Assembly: GCA_948146395.1 (NCBI GenBank)
Contig: OX411555.1
Span: forward strand, 43,175,725-43,239,724
Length of the DNA: 64,000 nt
Direction: 5' to 3'
From: Fragum whitleyi
Lineage: Eukaryota > Mollusca > Bivalvia > Cardiida > Cardiidae
This document shows positions 1 through 11,800 of this stretch, piece by piece. The translations under genes were made by a program, and so were the position numbers. Every line of letters starts with the position of its first letter. Position 1 is the first letter of the stretch. The notes beneath the pieces are model-generated. The model was not told the origin of the DNA, ran no database searches, and saw nothing but the letters and a program-made list of their open reading frames with translations.

Positions 1-4
1 TTTC

Positions 5-34
5 GGGTCGATCGGTCAAGCTCAAGGTCGACCC
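5..34. other. Imperfect 30-bp dyad at the D/A subunit boundary
   Basis: Arms gggtcga (5-11) and tcgaccc (28-34) are inverted copies separated by 16 bases. The same 7-16-7 arrangement is found in array 2 at 63,259-63,288, although the spacer differs. It recurs in most units of array 1, with CpG-type changes in the arms of some. It could form a small hairpin or be bound by a dimeric protein. Neither is shown by the sequence alone. Confidence 0.6.
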
Positions 35-165
35 TTTTTGCCGTTTTTGCCAATTTGAGTCGCATGGAGCAATGGCTTCGGCCGTGCGATCTGACCTGGG
101 CTCGCACCAGAGACCAGGGGATCACCTGGACCTAAGGCGATAAGGATTTGGGGTCCATCTGATAA
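14..165 (+). repeat. Subunit A (152 bp) of the reference unit
   Basis: It begins ggtcaagctcaagg, then has the doubled tttttgcc element, a gcatggagcaatggc stretch, the core at 88-105, and ends in a ggatttggggtccatctga segment. On the minus strand it is clearly the counterpart of subunit Z in array 2: both share a stretch reading gccgaagcca, then a ctc(c/t)atgc-type segment, then ctcaaattggca. The core has about 23 bp in common with the core of subunit D. That match is the site of the 146-bp gains and losses seen elsewhere in the array. Confidence 0.9.
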
Positions 166-320
166 GGTCAAGGGGGTCAAAGCGGCGATTGAACACGGCA
201 CAAAAGTAAGCAAATTGGTCACGACTAGTGCACGCCCATCAGCTGAGCCATCCGACCTGGGCTCGCCAACGTGCCCAGGGGACCCGCCCACCTTGCCGCG
301 TTCAGAGGTTCCAATCTTTC
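166..320 (+). repeat. Subunit B (155 bp) of the reference unit
   Basis: It starts ggtcaagggggtcaaagc and holds the anchor ttggtcacgactagtgcac used here for unit counting. The core is in the diverged form catccgacctgggctcgcc. It ends at the ctctcgg that leads into subunit C. The array 1/array 2 junction at 55,994-55,998 falls on this same B/C boundary. Its counterpart in array 2 (by order, Y) has diverged too far for a confident base-by-base match by eye. Confidence 0.85.
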
Positions 321-487
321 GGTCAAGGTCAAGTGGTCCAGAAACCCCATTGAAATGCCTACTTTTGGTTTTTTTCACCAACTTGGCACCCGCGCAGCAA
401 CGGCTACGGCTGAGCGATCTGACCCGGGCTTGCGCCAGTGCCAAGACGAATCCCCGGACTTGAGGCACTATGAGTTTTGGGTTGACG
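321..487 (+). repeat. Subunit C (167 bp) of the reference unit
   Basis: It begins ggtcaaggtcaagtgg, which contains a perfect tcaaggtca (323-331). It then has the ccccattgaaatgcc stretch, where a one-base A insertion marks a later subfamily, a T-rich run, and the core in the form gatctgacccgggct. The matching subunit of array 2 (by order, X) is strongly diverged. Confidence 0.85.
323..331 (+). promoter_or_regulatory. tcaaggtca motif, example in subunit C (nuclear-receptor-type half-site)
   Basis: The nine bases match the extended half-site bound by ERR and NR5A/FTZ-F1 class nuclear receptors (known motif tcaaggtca). It recurs in nearly every unit of array 1 at the B/C boundary and, reversed as tgaccttga, at the Z/W boundary of array 2 (for example 63,269-63,277). 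The word is short and part of the subunit boundary, so chance is quite possible. No binding is shown. Confidence 0.3.
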
Positions 488-665
488 GGTCAAGCCAAAG
501 GGGTAGAAAACTGCTTCCCAAGTTGCCAATAGTGAAGGCCTCTGGGTGTGTTTTGGTCTTTTCAAGAGGGAACCGCATGCCTTTAGCCTGTGCGATCTGA
601 CCTGGGCTCGCGGCAGTGACCAAGGGTCCATCTGTACCTGCAACACGCAGAGTTTCGGGTCGATC
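488..665 (+). repeat. Subunit D (178 bp) of the reference unit
   Basis: It begins ggtcaagccaaaggggtag, continues through gaaaactgcttcccaagttg and cttttcaagagggaacc, has the core at 594-611, and ends with ctgcaacacgcagagtttcg. Read on the minus strand it lines up along its whole length with subunit W of array 2, including the tctacccctttggcttgac end. It is therefore one of the two well-conserved parts of the unit. The last 40 bases or so overlap the imperfect dyad at the D/A boundary. Confidence 0.9.
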
Positions 666-1292
666 GGTCAAGCTCAAGGTCGACCATTTTTTCCGTTTTT
701 GCCAATTTGAGTCGCATGGAGCAATGGCTTCGGCCGTGCGATCTGACCTGGGCTCGCGCCAGAGACCAGGGGACCACCTGGACCTAAGGTGATAAGGATT
801 TGGGGTCCATCTGACAAGGTCAAGGGGGTCAAAGCAGCGATTGAACACGGCACAAAAGTAAGCAAATTGGTCACGACTAGTGCACGCCCATTGGCTGAGC
901 CATCCGACCTGGGCTCGCCAACGTGCCCAGGGGACCCGCCCACCTTGCCGCGTTCAGAGGTTCCAATCTCTCGGTCAAGGTCAAGTGTTCCAGAAACCCC
1001 ATTGAAATGCCTACTTTTGGGTTTATTCACCAACTTGGCACCCGCGCAGCAACGGCTACGGCTGAGCGATCTGACCCGGGCTCGCGCCATTGCCAAGACG
1101 AATCCCCGGACTTGAGGCCCTATAAGTTTCGGGTTGACGGGTCAAGCCAAAGGGGTAGAAAACTGCTTCCCAAGTTGCCAATAGTGAAGGCCTCTGGGTG
1201 TGTTTTGGTCTTTTCAAGAGGGAACCGCATGCCTTTAGCCTGTGCGATCTGACCTGGGCTCGCGGCAGTGACCAAGGGTCCATCTTGACCTG

Positions 1293-4200
1293 CAACACAC
1301 AGAGTTTTGGGTCGATCGGTCAAGCTCAAGGTCGACCCTTTTTGCCGTTTTTGCCAATTTGAGTCGCATGGAGCAATGGCTTTGGCCGTGCGATCTGACC
1401 TGGCCTCGCTCCAGAGACCAGGGGACCACCTGGACCTAAGGCGATAAGGATTTGGGGTCCATCTGACAAGGTCAAGGGGGTCAAAGCGGCGATTGAACAC
1501 GGCACAAAAGTAAGCAAATTGGTCACGACTAGTGCACGCCCATCGGCTGAGCCATCCGACCTGGGCTCGCCAACGTGCCCAGGGGACCCGCCCACCTTGC
1601 CGCGTTCAGAGGTTCCAATCTCTCGGTCAAGGTCAAGTGGTCCAGAAAACCCATTGAAATGCCTACTTTTGGGTTTTTTCACCAACTTGGCACCCACGCA
1701 GCAACGACTACGGCTGAGCGATCTGACCCGGGCTCGCGCCAGAGCCAAGACGAATCCCCGGACTTGAGGCCCTTTGAGTTTGGGGTTGACGGGTCAAGCC
1801 AAAGGGGTAGAAAACTGCTTCCCAAGTTGCCAATAGTGAAGGCCTCTGGGTGTATTGGTCTTTTCAAGAGGGAACCGCATGCCTTTAGCCTGTGCGATCT
1901 GACCTGGGTTCGCGGCAGTGACCAATGGTCCATCTGGACTTGCAACACGCAGAGTTTCGGGTCGATCGGTCAAGCTCAAGGTCGACCCTTATTGAGGTTT
2001 TTGCCAATTTGAGTCGCATGGAGCAATGACTTCGGCCATGCGATCTGACCTTGGCTCGCACCAGAGACCAGGGGATCACCTGGACCTAAGGCGATAAGGA
2101 TTTGGGGTCCATCTGACAAGGTCAAGGGGGTCAAAGCGGCGATTTAACACGGCACAAAAGTAAGCAAATTGGTCACGACTAGTGCACGCCCATCGGCTGA
2201 GCCATCCGACCTGGGCTCGCCAACGTGCCCAGGGGACCCGCCCACCTTGCCGCGTTCAGAGGTTCCAATCTCTCGGTCAAGGTCAAGTGGTCCAGAAACC
2301 CCATTGAAATGCCTACTTTTGGGTTTTTTCACCAACTTGGCACCCGCGCAGCAACAGCTACGGCTGAGCAATCTGACCCGGGCTCGCGCCAGTGCCAAGA
2401 CGAATCCCCGGACTTGAGGCCCTATGAGTTTCGGTTTGACGGGTCAAGCCAAAGGGGTAGAAAACTGCTTCCCAAGTTGCCAATAGTGAAGGCCTCTGGG
2501 TGTGTTTTGGTCTTTTCAAGAGGGAACCGCATGCCTTTAGCCTGTGCGATCTGACCTGGGCTCGCGGCAGTGACCAAGGGTCCATCTGGACCTGCAACAT
2601 GCAGAGTTTCGGGTCGATCGGTCAAGCTCAAGGTCGACCCTTTTTGCCGTTTTTGCCAATTTGAGTCGCATGGAGCAATGGCTGTGCGATCTGACCTGGG
2701 CTCGCCCCAGAGACCAGGGGACCACCTGGACCTAAGGCGATAAGGATTTGGGTTCCATCTGACAAGGTCAAGGGGGTCAAAGCGGCGATTGAACACGGCA
2801 CAAAAGTAAGCAAATTGGTCACTACTAGTGCACACCCATCGGCTGAGCCATCCTACCTGGGCTCGCCAACGTGCCCAGGGGACCTGCCCACCTTGCCGCG
2901 TTCAGAGGTTCCAATCTCTCGGTCAAGGTCAAGTGGTCCAGAAACCTCATTGAAATGCCTACTTTTGGGTTTTTTCACCAACTTGGCACCCGCGCAGCAA
3001 CGGCTACGGCTGAGCGATCTGACCCGATCTCGCGCCAGTGCCAAGACGAATCCCCGGACTTGAGGCACTATGAGTTTTGGGTTGACGGGTCAAGCCAAAG
3101 GGGAAGAAAACTGCTTCCCAAGTTGCCAATAGTGAAGGCCTCTGGGTGTGTTTTGGTCTTTTCAAGAGGGAACCGCATGCCTTTAGCCTGTGCGATCTGA
3201 CCTGGGCTCGTGGCAGTGACCAAGGGTCCATCTGGACCTGCAACACGCAGAGTTTCGGGTCGATCGGTCAAGCTCATGGTCGACCCTTTTTGCCGTTTTC
3301 GCCAATTTGAGTCGCATGGAGCAATGGCTTTGGCCGTGCGATCTGACCTGGGCTTGCGCCAGAGACCAGGGGACCACCTGGACCTAAGGCGATAAGGATT
3401 TGGGGTCCATCTGACAAGGTCTAGGGGGTCAAAGCGGCGATTGAAAACGGCACAAAAGTAAGCAAATTGGTCACGACTAGTGCACGCCCATCGGCTGAGC
3501 CATCCGACCTGGGCTCGCCAACGTGCCCAGGGGACCCGCCCACCTTGCCCCGTTCAGAGGTTCCAATCTCTCGGTCAAGGTCAAGTGGTCCAGAAACCCC
3601 ATTGAAATGCCTACTTTTGGGTTTTTTCACCAACTTGGCACCCGCGCAGCAACGGCTACGGTTGAGCGATCTGACCCGGGCTGGCGCCAGTGCCAAAACA
3701 AATCCCCGGACTTGAGGCCCTATGAGTTTGGGGTTGACGGGTCAAGCCAAAGGGGTAGAAAACTGCTTCCCAAGTTGCCAATAGTGAAGGCCTCTGGGTG
3801 TGTTTTGGTCTTTTCAAGAGGGAACCGCATGCCTTTAGCCTGTGCGATCTGACCTGGGCTCGCGGCAGTGACCAAGGGTCCATCTGGACCTGCAACACGC
3901 AGAGTTTCGGGTTGATCGGTCAAGCTCAAGGCGACCCTTTTTGCCGTTTTTGCCAATTTGAATCGCATGGAGCAATGGCTTTTGCCGTGCGATCTGACCT
4001 GGGCTCGCGCCAGAGACCAGGGGACCACCTGGACCTAAGGCGATAAGGATTTGGGGTCCATCTGACAAGGTCAAGGGGGTCAAAGCGGCGATTGAACAAG
4101 GCACAAAAGTAAGCAAATTGGTCACGACTAGTGCACGCCCATCGGCTGAGCCATCCGACCTGGGCTCGCCAACGTGCCCAGGGGACCCGCCCACCTTGCA

Positions 4201-7200
4201 CGTTCAGAGGTTCCAATCTCTCGGTCAATGTCAAGTGGTCCAGCAACCCCATTGAAATGCCTACTTTTGGGTTTTTTCACCAACTTGGCACCAGCGCAGC
4301 AACGGCTACGGCTGAGCGATCTGACCCGAGCTCGCGCCAGTGCCAAGACAAATCCCCGGACTTGAGACCCTATGAGTTTCGGGTTGATGGGTCAAGCCAA
4401 AGGGGTAGAAAACTGCTTCCCAAGTTGCCAATAGTGAAGGCCTCTGGGTGTGTTTTTGTCTTTTCAAGAGGGAACCGCATGCCTTTAGCCTGTGCGATCT
4501 GACATTGGCTCGCGGCAGTGACCAAGGGTCCATCTGGACCTGCAACACGCAGAGTTTCGGGTCGATCGGTCAAGCTCAAGGTCGACCCTTTTTGCCATTT
4601 TTGCCAATTTGAGTCGCATGGAGCAATGGCTTCGGCTGTGCAATCTGACCTGGGCTCGCACCAGAGACCAGGGGACCACCTGGACCTAAGGCGATAAGGA
4701 TTTGGGGTCCATCTGACAAGGTCAAGGGGGTCAAAGCGGCGATTGAACACGGCACAAAAGTAAGCAAATTGGTCACGACAAGTGCACGCCCATCGGCTGA
4801 GCCATCCGACCTGGGCTCGCCAACGTGCCCAGGGGACCCGCCCACCTTGCTGCGTTCAGAGGTTCCAATGTCTCGGTCAAGGTCAAGTGGTCCAGAAACC
4901 CCATTGAAATGCCTACTTTTGGGTTTTTTCACCAACTTGGCACCTGCGCAGCAATGGCTACAGCTGAGCGATCTGACCCGGGCTCGCGCCAGTGCCAAGA
5001 CGAATCCCCGGACTTGAGGTCTTCTGAGTTTCAGGTTGACGGGTCAAGCCAAAGGGGTAGAAAACTGCTTCCGAAGTTGCCAATAGTGAAGGCCTCTGGG
5101 TGTGTTTTGGTCTTTTCAAGAGGGAACCACATGCCTTTAGCCTGTGCGATCTGACCTGGGCTCGCGGCAGTGACCAAGGGTCCATCTGGACCTGCAACAC
5201 GCAGAGTTTCGGGTCAATCTGGCTAGCTTAAGGTCGACCCTTTTTGCCATTTTTGCCAATTTGAGTCGCATGGAGCAATGGCTTCGGCCGTGCGATCTCA
5301 CCTGGGCTTGCGCCAGAGACCAGGGGACCACCTGGACCTAAGGCGATAAGGATTTGGGGTCCATCTGACAAGGTCAAGGGGGTCAAAGCGGCGATTGAAC
5401 ACAGCACAAAAGTAAGCAAATTGGTCACGACTAGTGCACGCCCATCGGCTGAGCCATCCGACCTGGGCTCGTCAACGTGCCCAGGGGACCCGCCCACCTT
5501 GCCGCGTTCAGAGGTTCCAATCTCTCGGTCAAGGTCAAGTTGTCCAGAAACCCCATTGAAATGCCTACTTTTGGGTTTTTTCACCAACTTGGCACCCGCG
5601 CAGCAACGGCTACGGCTGAGCGATCTGACCCGGGTTCGCGCCAGTGCCAAAACGAATCCCCGGACTTGAGGCCCTATGAGTTTCGGGTTGACGGGTCAAG
5701 CGAAAGGGGTAGAAAACTGCTTCCCAAGTTGCCAATAGTGAAGGCCTCTGGGTGTGTTTTGGTCTTTTCAAAAGGGAACCGCATGCCTTTAGCCTGTGCG
5801 ATCTGACCTGGGCTCGCGCCAGAGACCAGGGGACCACCTGGACCTAAGGCGATAAGGATTTGGGGTCCATCTGACAAGGTCAAGGGGGTCAAAGTGGCGA
5901 TTGAACACGGCACAAAAGTAAGCAAATTGGTCACGACTAGTGCACGCCCATCGGCTGAGCCATCCGACCTGGGCTCGCCAACGTGCCCAGGGGACCCGCC
6001 CACCTTGCCGTGTTCAGAGGTTCCAATCTCTCGGTCAAGGTCAAGTGGTCCAGAAACCCCATTGAAATGCCTACTTTTGGGTTTTTTCACCAACTTGGCA
6101 CCCGCGCAGCAACGGCTACGGCTGAGCGATCTGACCCAGGCTTGCGCCAGTGCCAAGATGAATCCCCGGACTTGAGGCCCTATGAGTTTCGGGTTGACGG
6201 GTCAAGCCAAAGGGGTAGAAAACTGCTTCCCAAGTTGCCAATAGTGAAGGCCTCTGGGTGTAATTTGGTCTTTTCAAGAGGGAACCGCATGCCTTTAGCC
6301 TGTGCGATCTGACCTGGGCTCGCGGCAGTGACCAAGGGTCCATCTGGACCTGCAACACGCAGAGTTTCGGGTCGATCGGTCAAGCTCAAGGTCGACCCTT
6401 TTTGCCGTTTTTGCCAATTTGAGTCGCATGGAGCAATGGCTTTTGCCGTGCAATCTGACCTGGGCTCGCACCAGAGACCAGGGGACCACCTGGACCTAAG
6501 GCGATAAGGATTTGGGGTCCATCTGACAAGGTCAAGGGGGTCAAAGCGGCGATTGAACATGGCACAAAAGTAAGCAAATTGGTCACGACTAGTGCACGCC
6601 CATCGGCTGAGCCATCCGACCTGGGCTCACCAACGTGCCCAGGGGACCCGCCCACCTTGCCGCGTTCAGAGGTTCCAATCTCTCGGTCAAGGTCAAGTGG
6701 TCCAGAAACCCCATTGAAATGCCTACTTTTGGGTTTTTTCACCAACTTGGCACTTGCGCAGCAACGGCTACGGCTGAGCGATCTGACCCGGGCTCGCGCC
6801 AGTGCCAAGACGAATCCCCGGACTTGAGGCCCTATGAGTTTCGGGTTGACGGGTCAAGCCAAAGGGGTAGAAAACTGCTTCCCAAGTTGCCAATAGTGAA
6901 GGCCTCTGGGTGTGTTTTGGTCTTTTCAAGAGGGAACCGCATGCCTTTAGCCTGTGCGGTCTGACCTGGGCTCGCGGCAGTGACCAAGGGTCCATCTGGA
7001 CCTGCAACACGCAGAGTTTCGGGTCGATCGGTCAAGCTCAAGGTTGACCCTTTTTGCCGTTTTTGCCAATTTGAGTCGCATGGAGCAATGGCTTCGGCCG
7101 TGCGATCTGACCTGGGCTCGCGCCAGAGACCAGGGGACCATCTGGACCTAAGGTGATAAGGATTTGGGGTCCATCTGACAAGGTCAAGGGGGTCAAAGCG

Positions 7201-7830
7201 GCGATTGAACACGGCACAAAAGTAAGCAAATTGGTCACGACTAGTGCACGCCCATCGGCTGAGCCATCCGACCTGGGCTCGCCAACGTACCCAGGGGACC
7301 CGCCCACCTTGCCGCGTTCAGAGGTTCCAATCTCTCGGTCAAGGTCAAGTGGTCCAGAAACGCCATTGAAATGCCTACTTTTGGGTTTTTTCACCAACTT
7401 GGCACCCGGGCAGCAACGGCTACAGCTGAGAGATCTGACCTGGGCTCGCGCCAGTGCCAAGACGAATCCCCGGACTTGAGGCCCTATGAGTTTCGGGTTG
7501 ACGGGTCAAGCCAAAGGGGTAGAAAACTGCTTCCCAAGTTGCCAATAGTGAAGGCCTCTGGGTGTGTTTTGGTCTTTTCAAGAGGGAACCGCATGCCTTT
7601 AGCCTGTGCGATCTGACCTGGGCTAGCGGCAGTGACCAAGGGTCCATCTGGACCTGCAACACGCAGAGTTTCGGGTCGATCGGTCAAGCTCAAGGTCGAC
7701 CCTTTTTGCTGTTTTTGCCAATTTGAGTTGCATGGAGCAATGGCTTCGGCCGTGCGATCTGACCTGGGCTCGCGCCAGAGACCAGGGGACCACCTGGACC
7801 TAAGGCGATAAGGATTTTGGGCCCATCTGA
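1293..7830 (+). repeat. Long block, copy 1 (same variant order as 17.4-24.6 kb)
   Basis: Rare variants appear here in the same order as in copy 2. They are caacacacagagttttggg at 1,293; ctcgctccag at 1,405; cagaaaaccc at 1,643; gaggcactatgag at 3,062; agctcatggtcg at 3,271; cgacaagtgc at 4,773; aatctggctagctta at 5,214; gatctcacctgggcttg at 5,294; the 506-bp unit; gggtgtaatttggtc at 6,257; gggctagcggc at 7,620; and gattttgggcccatc at 7,813. I infer a duplication of about ten units followed by loss and gain of whole units. Confidence 0.75.
5421..5926 (+). repeat. 506-bp unit: loss of 146 bp between D and A cores
   Basis: The interval between anchors is 506 instead of 652 bp. The head of subunit D runs straight into the tail of subunit A inside the shared core at 5,796-5,818. 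The D tail (normally gcagtgaccaagggtcc and on) and the head of the next A are missing. This is what homologous exchange between the D and A cores would give. Confidence 0.92.
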
Positions 7831-7882
7831 CAAGGTCAAGGGGGTCAAAGCAGCGATTGAACACGGCACAAAAGTAAGCAAA

Positions 7883-8388
7883 TTGGTCACGACTAGTGCA
7901 CGCCCATCAGCTGAGCCATCCGACCTGGGCTCGCCAATGTGCCCAGGGGACCCGCCCACCTTGCCGCGTTCAGAGGTTCCAATCTCTCGGTCAAGGTCAA
8001 GTGGTCCAGAAACCCCATTGAAATGCCTACTTTTGGGTTTTTTCACCAACTTGGCACCCGCGCAGCAACGGCTACGGCTGAGCGATCTGACCTGGGCTCG
8101 CGCCATTGCCAAGACGAATCCCCGGACTTGAGGCCCTATGAGTTTCGGGTTGACGGGTCAAGCCAAAGGGGTAGAAAACTGTTTCCCAAGTTGCCAATAG
8201 TGAAGGCCTCTGGGTGTGTTTTGGTCTTTTCAAGAGGGAACCGAATGCCTTTAGCCTGTGCGATCTGACCTGGTCTCGCGGCAGTGACCAAGGGTCCATC
8301 TGGACCTAATGTGATAAGGATTTGGGGTCCATCTGACAAGGTCAAGGGGGTCAAAGCGGCGATTGAACACGGCACAAAAGTAAGCAAA
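7883..8388 (+). repeat. 506-bp unit with a different breakpoint
   Basis: It has the same net loss of 146 bp as the unit at 5,421, but here the D tail continues through gcagtgaccaagggtcc before switching to A. The switch lies in ctggacct at 8,300-8,307. The distinct breakpoint shows an independent event. Copy 2 of the long block has no equivalent. Confidence 0.9.
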
Positions 8389-8860
8389 TTGGTCACGACT
8401 AGTGCATGCCCATCGGCTAAGCCATCCGACCTGGGCTCGCCAACGTGCCCAGGGGACCCGCCCACCTTGCCGCGTTCAGAGGTTCCAATCTCTCGGTCAA
8501 GGTCAAGTGGTCCAGAAACCCCATTGAAAAGCCTACTTTTGGGTTTTTTCACCAACTTGGCACCCGCTCAGCAACGGCTACGGCTGAGCGATCTGACCTG
8601 GGCTCGCGCCAGTGCCAAGACGAATCCCCAGACTTGAGACCCTATGAGTTTCGGGTTGACGGGTCAAGCCAAAGGGGTAGAAAACTGCTTCCCAAGTTGC
8701 CAATAGTGAAGGCCTCTGGGTGTGTTTTGGTCTTTTCAAGAGGGAACCGCATGCCTTTAGCCTGTGCGATCTGATCTGGGCTCGAGGCAGTGACCAAGGG
8801 TCCATCTGGACCTGCAACACGCAGAGTTTCGGGTCGATCGGTCAAGCTCAAGGTCGACCC

Positions 8861-8868
8861 TTTTTGCC
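8861..8868 (+). repeat. Contracted tttttgcc repeat in subunit A
   Basis: Most units have the element twice (tttttgccgtttttgcc). This unit has one copy, a 9-bp loss that makes the unit 643 bp long. The same loss occurs at 25,785-25,792. Confidence 0.85.
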
Positions 8869-11800
8869 AATTTGAGTCGTATGGAGCAATGGCTTCGGCC
8901 GTGCGATCATACCTGGGCTTGCGCCAGAGACCAGGGGACCACCTGGACCTAAGGCGATAAGGATTTGGGGTCCATCTGACAAGGTCTAGGGGGTCAAAGC
9001 GGCGATTGAACAAGGCACAAAAGTAAGCAAATTGGTCACAACTAGTGCACGCCCATCAGCTGAGCCACCCGACCTGGGCTCGCCAACGCGCCCAGGGGAC
9101 CCGCCCACCTTGCCGCGTTCAGAGGTTCCCATCTCTCGGTCAATGTCAAGTGGTCCAGCAACCCCATTGAAATGCCTACTTTTGGGTTTTTTCACCAACT
9201 TGGCACCTGCGCAGCAACGGCTACGGCTGAGCGATCTGACCCGGGCTCGCGCCAGTGCCAAGACGAATCCCCGGACTTGAGACCCTACGAGTTTCGGGTT
9301 GACGGGTCAAGCCAAAGGGGTAGAAAACTGCTTCCCAAGTTGCCAATAGTGAAGGCCTCTGGATGTGTTTTGGTCTTTTCAAGAGGGAACCGCATGCCTT
9401 TAGCCTGTGCGATCTGACCTGGGCTCGCGGCAGTGACCAAGGGTCCATCTGGACCTGCAACACGCAGAGTTTCGGGTCGATCGGTCAAGCTCAAGGTCGA
9501 CCCTTTTTGCCGTTTTTGCCAATTTGAGTCGCATGGAGCATTGGCTTCGGCCGTGCAATCTGACCTGGGTTGCGCCAGAGACCAGGGGACCACCTGGACC
9601 TAAGGCAATAAGGATTTGGGGTCCATCTGACAAGGTCAAGGGGGTCAAAGCGGCGATTGAACACGGCACAAAAGTAAGCAAATTGGTCACGACAAGTGCA
9701 CGCCCATCGGCTGAGCCATCCGACCTGGGCTCGCCAACGTGCCCAGGGGACCCGCCCACCTTGCGGCGTTCAGAGGTTCCAATCTCTCGGTCAAGGTCAA
9801 GTGGTCCAGAAACCCCATTGAAATGCCTACTTTTGGGTTTTTTCACCAACTTGGCACCCGCGCAGCAACGGCTACGACTGAGCGATCTGACCCGGGCTCG
9901 CGCCAGTGCCAAGATGCATCCCTGGACTTGAGGCCCTCTGAGTTTCGGGTTGACGGGTCAAGCCAAAGGGGTAGAAAACTGCTTCCCAAGTTGCCAATAG
10001 TGAAGGCCTCTGGGTGTGTTTTGGTCTTTTCAAGAGGGAACCGCATGCCTTTAGCCTGTGCGATCTGACCTTGGCTCGCGGCAGTGACCAAGGGTCCATC
10101 TGGACCTGCAACACGCAGAGTTTCGGGTCGATCGATCAAGCTCAAGAGCGACCTTTTTTGCCGTTTTTGCCAATTTGAGTCGCATGGAGCAATGGCTTCG
10201 GCCGTGCGATCTGACCTGGGCTCGCGACAGAGACCAGGGGACCACCTGGACCTAAGGCGATAAGGATTTGGGGTCCATCTGACAAGGTCTAGGTGGTCAA
10301 AGCGGCGATTGAACACGGCACAAAAGTAAGCAAAATGATCACGACTAGTGCACGCCCATCGGCTGAGCCATCCGACCTGGGCTCGCCAACGTGCCCAGGG
10401 AACCCGCCCACCTTGCCGCGTTCAGAGGTTCCAATCTCTCGGTCAATGTCAAGTGGTCCAGCAACCCCATTGAAATGCCTACTTTTGGGTTTTTTCACCA
10501 ACTTGGCACCTGCGCAGCAACGGCTACGGCTGAGCGATCTGACCCGGACTCGCGCCAGTGCCAAGACGAATCCCCGGACTTGAGGCCCTATGAGTTTCGG
10601 GTTGACGGGTCAAGCCAAAGGGGTAGAAACCTGCTTCCCAAGTTGCCAATAGTGAAGGCCTCTGGGTGTGTTTTGGTCTTTTCAAGAGGGAACCGCATGC
10701 CTTTAGCCTGTGCGATCTGACCTGGGCTCGCGGCAGTGACCAAGGGTCCATCTGGACCTGCAACACGCAGAGTTTCGGGTCGATCTGGCTAGCTTAAGGT
10801 CGACCCTTTTTGCTGTTTTTGCCAATTTGAGTCGCATGGAGCAATGGCTTTGGCCGTGCGATCTGACCTGGGCTCGCGCCAGAGACCAGGGGACCACCTG
10901 GACCTAAGGCGATAAGGATTTGGGGTCCATCTGACAAGGTCAAGGGGGTCAAAGGGGCGATTGAACACGGCACAAAATAAGCAAATTGGTCACGACTAGT
11001 GCAGGCCCATCGGCTGAGCCATCCGACCTGGGCTCGCCAACGTGCCCAGGGGACCCGCCCACCTTGCCCCGTTCAGAGGTTCCAATCTCTCGGTCAAGGT
11101 CAAGTGGTCCAGGAACCCCATTGAAATGCCTACTTTTGGGTTTTTTCACCTACTTGGTACCCGCGCAGCAACGGCTACGGCTGAGCAATCTGACCCGGGC
11201 TCGCGCCAGTGCCAAGACGAATCCCCGGACTTGAGGCCTTATGAGTTTAAGGTTGATGGGTCAAGCCAAAGGGGTAGAAAACTGCTTCGGAAGTTGCCAA
11301 TAATGAAGGCCTCTGGGTGTGTTTTGGTCTTTTCAAGAGGGAACCACATGGCTTTAGCCTGTGCGATCTGACCTGGGCTCGCGGCAGTGACCAAGGGTCC
11401 ATCTGGACCTGCAACACGCAGAGTTTCGGGTCGATCGGTCAAGCTCAAGGTCGACCCTTTTTGCCGTTTTTGCCAATTTGAGTCGCATGGAGCAAAGGCT
11501 TCGGCCGTGCGATCATACCTGTGCTTGCGCCAGAGACCAGGAGACCACCTGGACCTAAGGCGATAAGGATTTGGGGTCCATCTGACAAGGTCAAGGGGGT
11601 CAAAGCGGCGATTGAACGCGGCACAAAAGTAAGCAAATTGGTCACGACTAGTGCACGCCCATCGGCTGAGCCATCCGACCTGGGCTCGTCAACGTGCCCA
11701 GGGGACCCGCCCACCTTGCCGCGTTCAGAGGTTCCAATCTCTCGGTCAAGGTCAAGTGGTCCAGAAAACCCATTGAAATGCCTACTTTTGGGTTTTTTCA

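Larger units (their letters stand above)
14..665 (+). repeat. Reference 652-bp unit of array 1 (subunits A-B-C-D)
   Basis: This is the first complete unit, cut at the recurring ggtcaag. It divides into A, B, C and D. Each subunit has a version of gatctgacctgggctcgc followed by a caggg or caag element. The cores start (ctgacc or ccgacc) at 91, 252, 419 and 597, and the next unit's A core is at 743, giving spacings of 161, 167, 178 and 146 bp. The length is not a multiple of three, so any reading frame is lost between neighbouring units. The unit carries recognition sequences gtcgac, cgatcg, actagt, gtgcac and gcatgc, so a digest of genomic DNA should give a ladder near 652 bp. Confidence 0.95.

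Noticed and set aside
1..20. CENP-B box-like words such as tttcgggtcgatcgg
   Set aside because: The spacing of the required A and cggg relative to ttcg is wrong in every form I looked at, so it is a near miss only.
240..360. Possible RNA polymerase III element: ggttccaatct resembles a B box, gg(c)tgagcc resembles an A box, and a run of six T follows
   Set aside because: The A-box match is poor in most units, the B-box lacks key bases (ggttcaaatct in the unit near 14,335 is the closest), and no tRNA or 5S fold can be drawn. The hairpin agagg/tctct has a six-base loop, not a T loop.
2100..2110. Bacterial or phage origin suggested by the GC-rich sequence
   Set aside because: A bacterial 64-kb segment without any gene but with 87 satellite units and CpG-type decay would be unprecedented as far as I know; a eukaryotic satellite is the natural reading.
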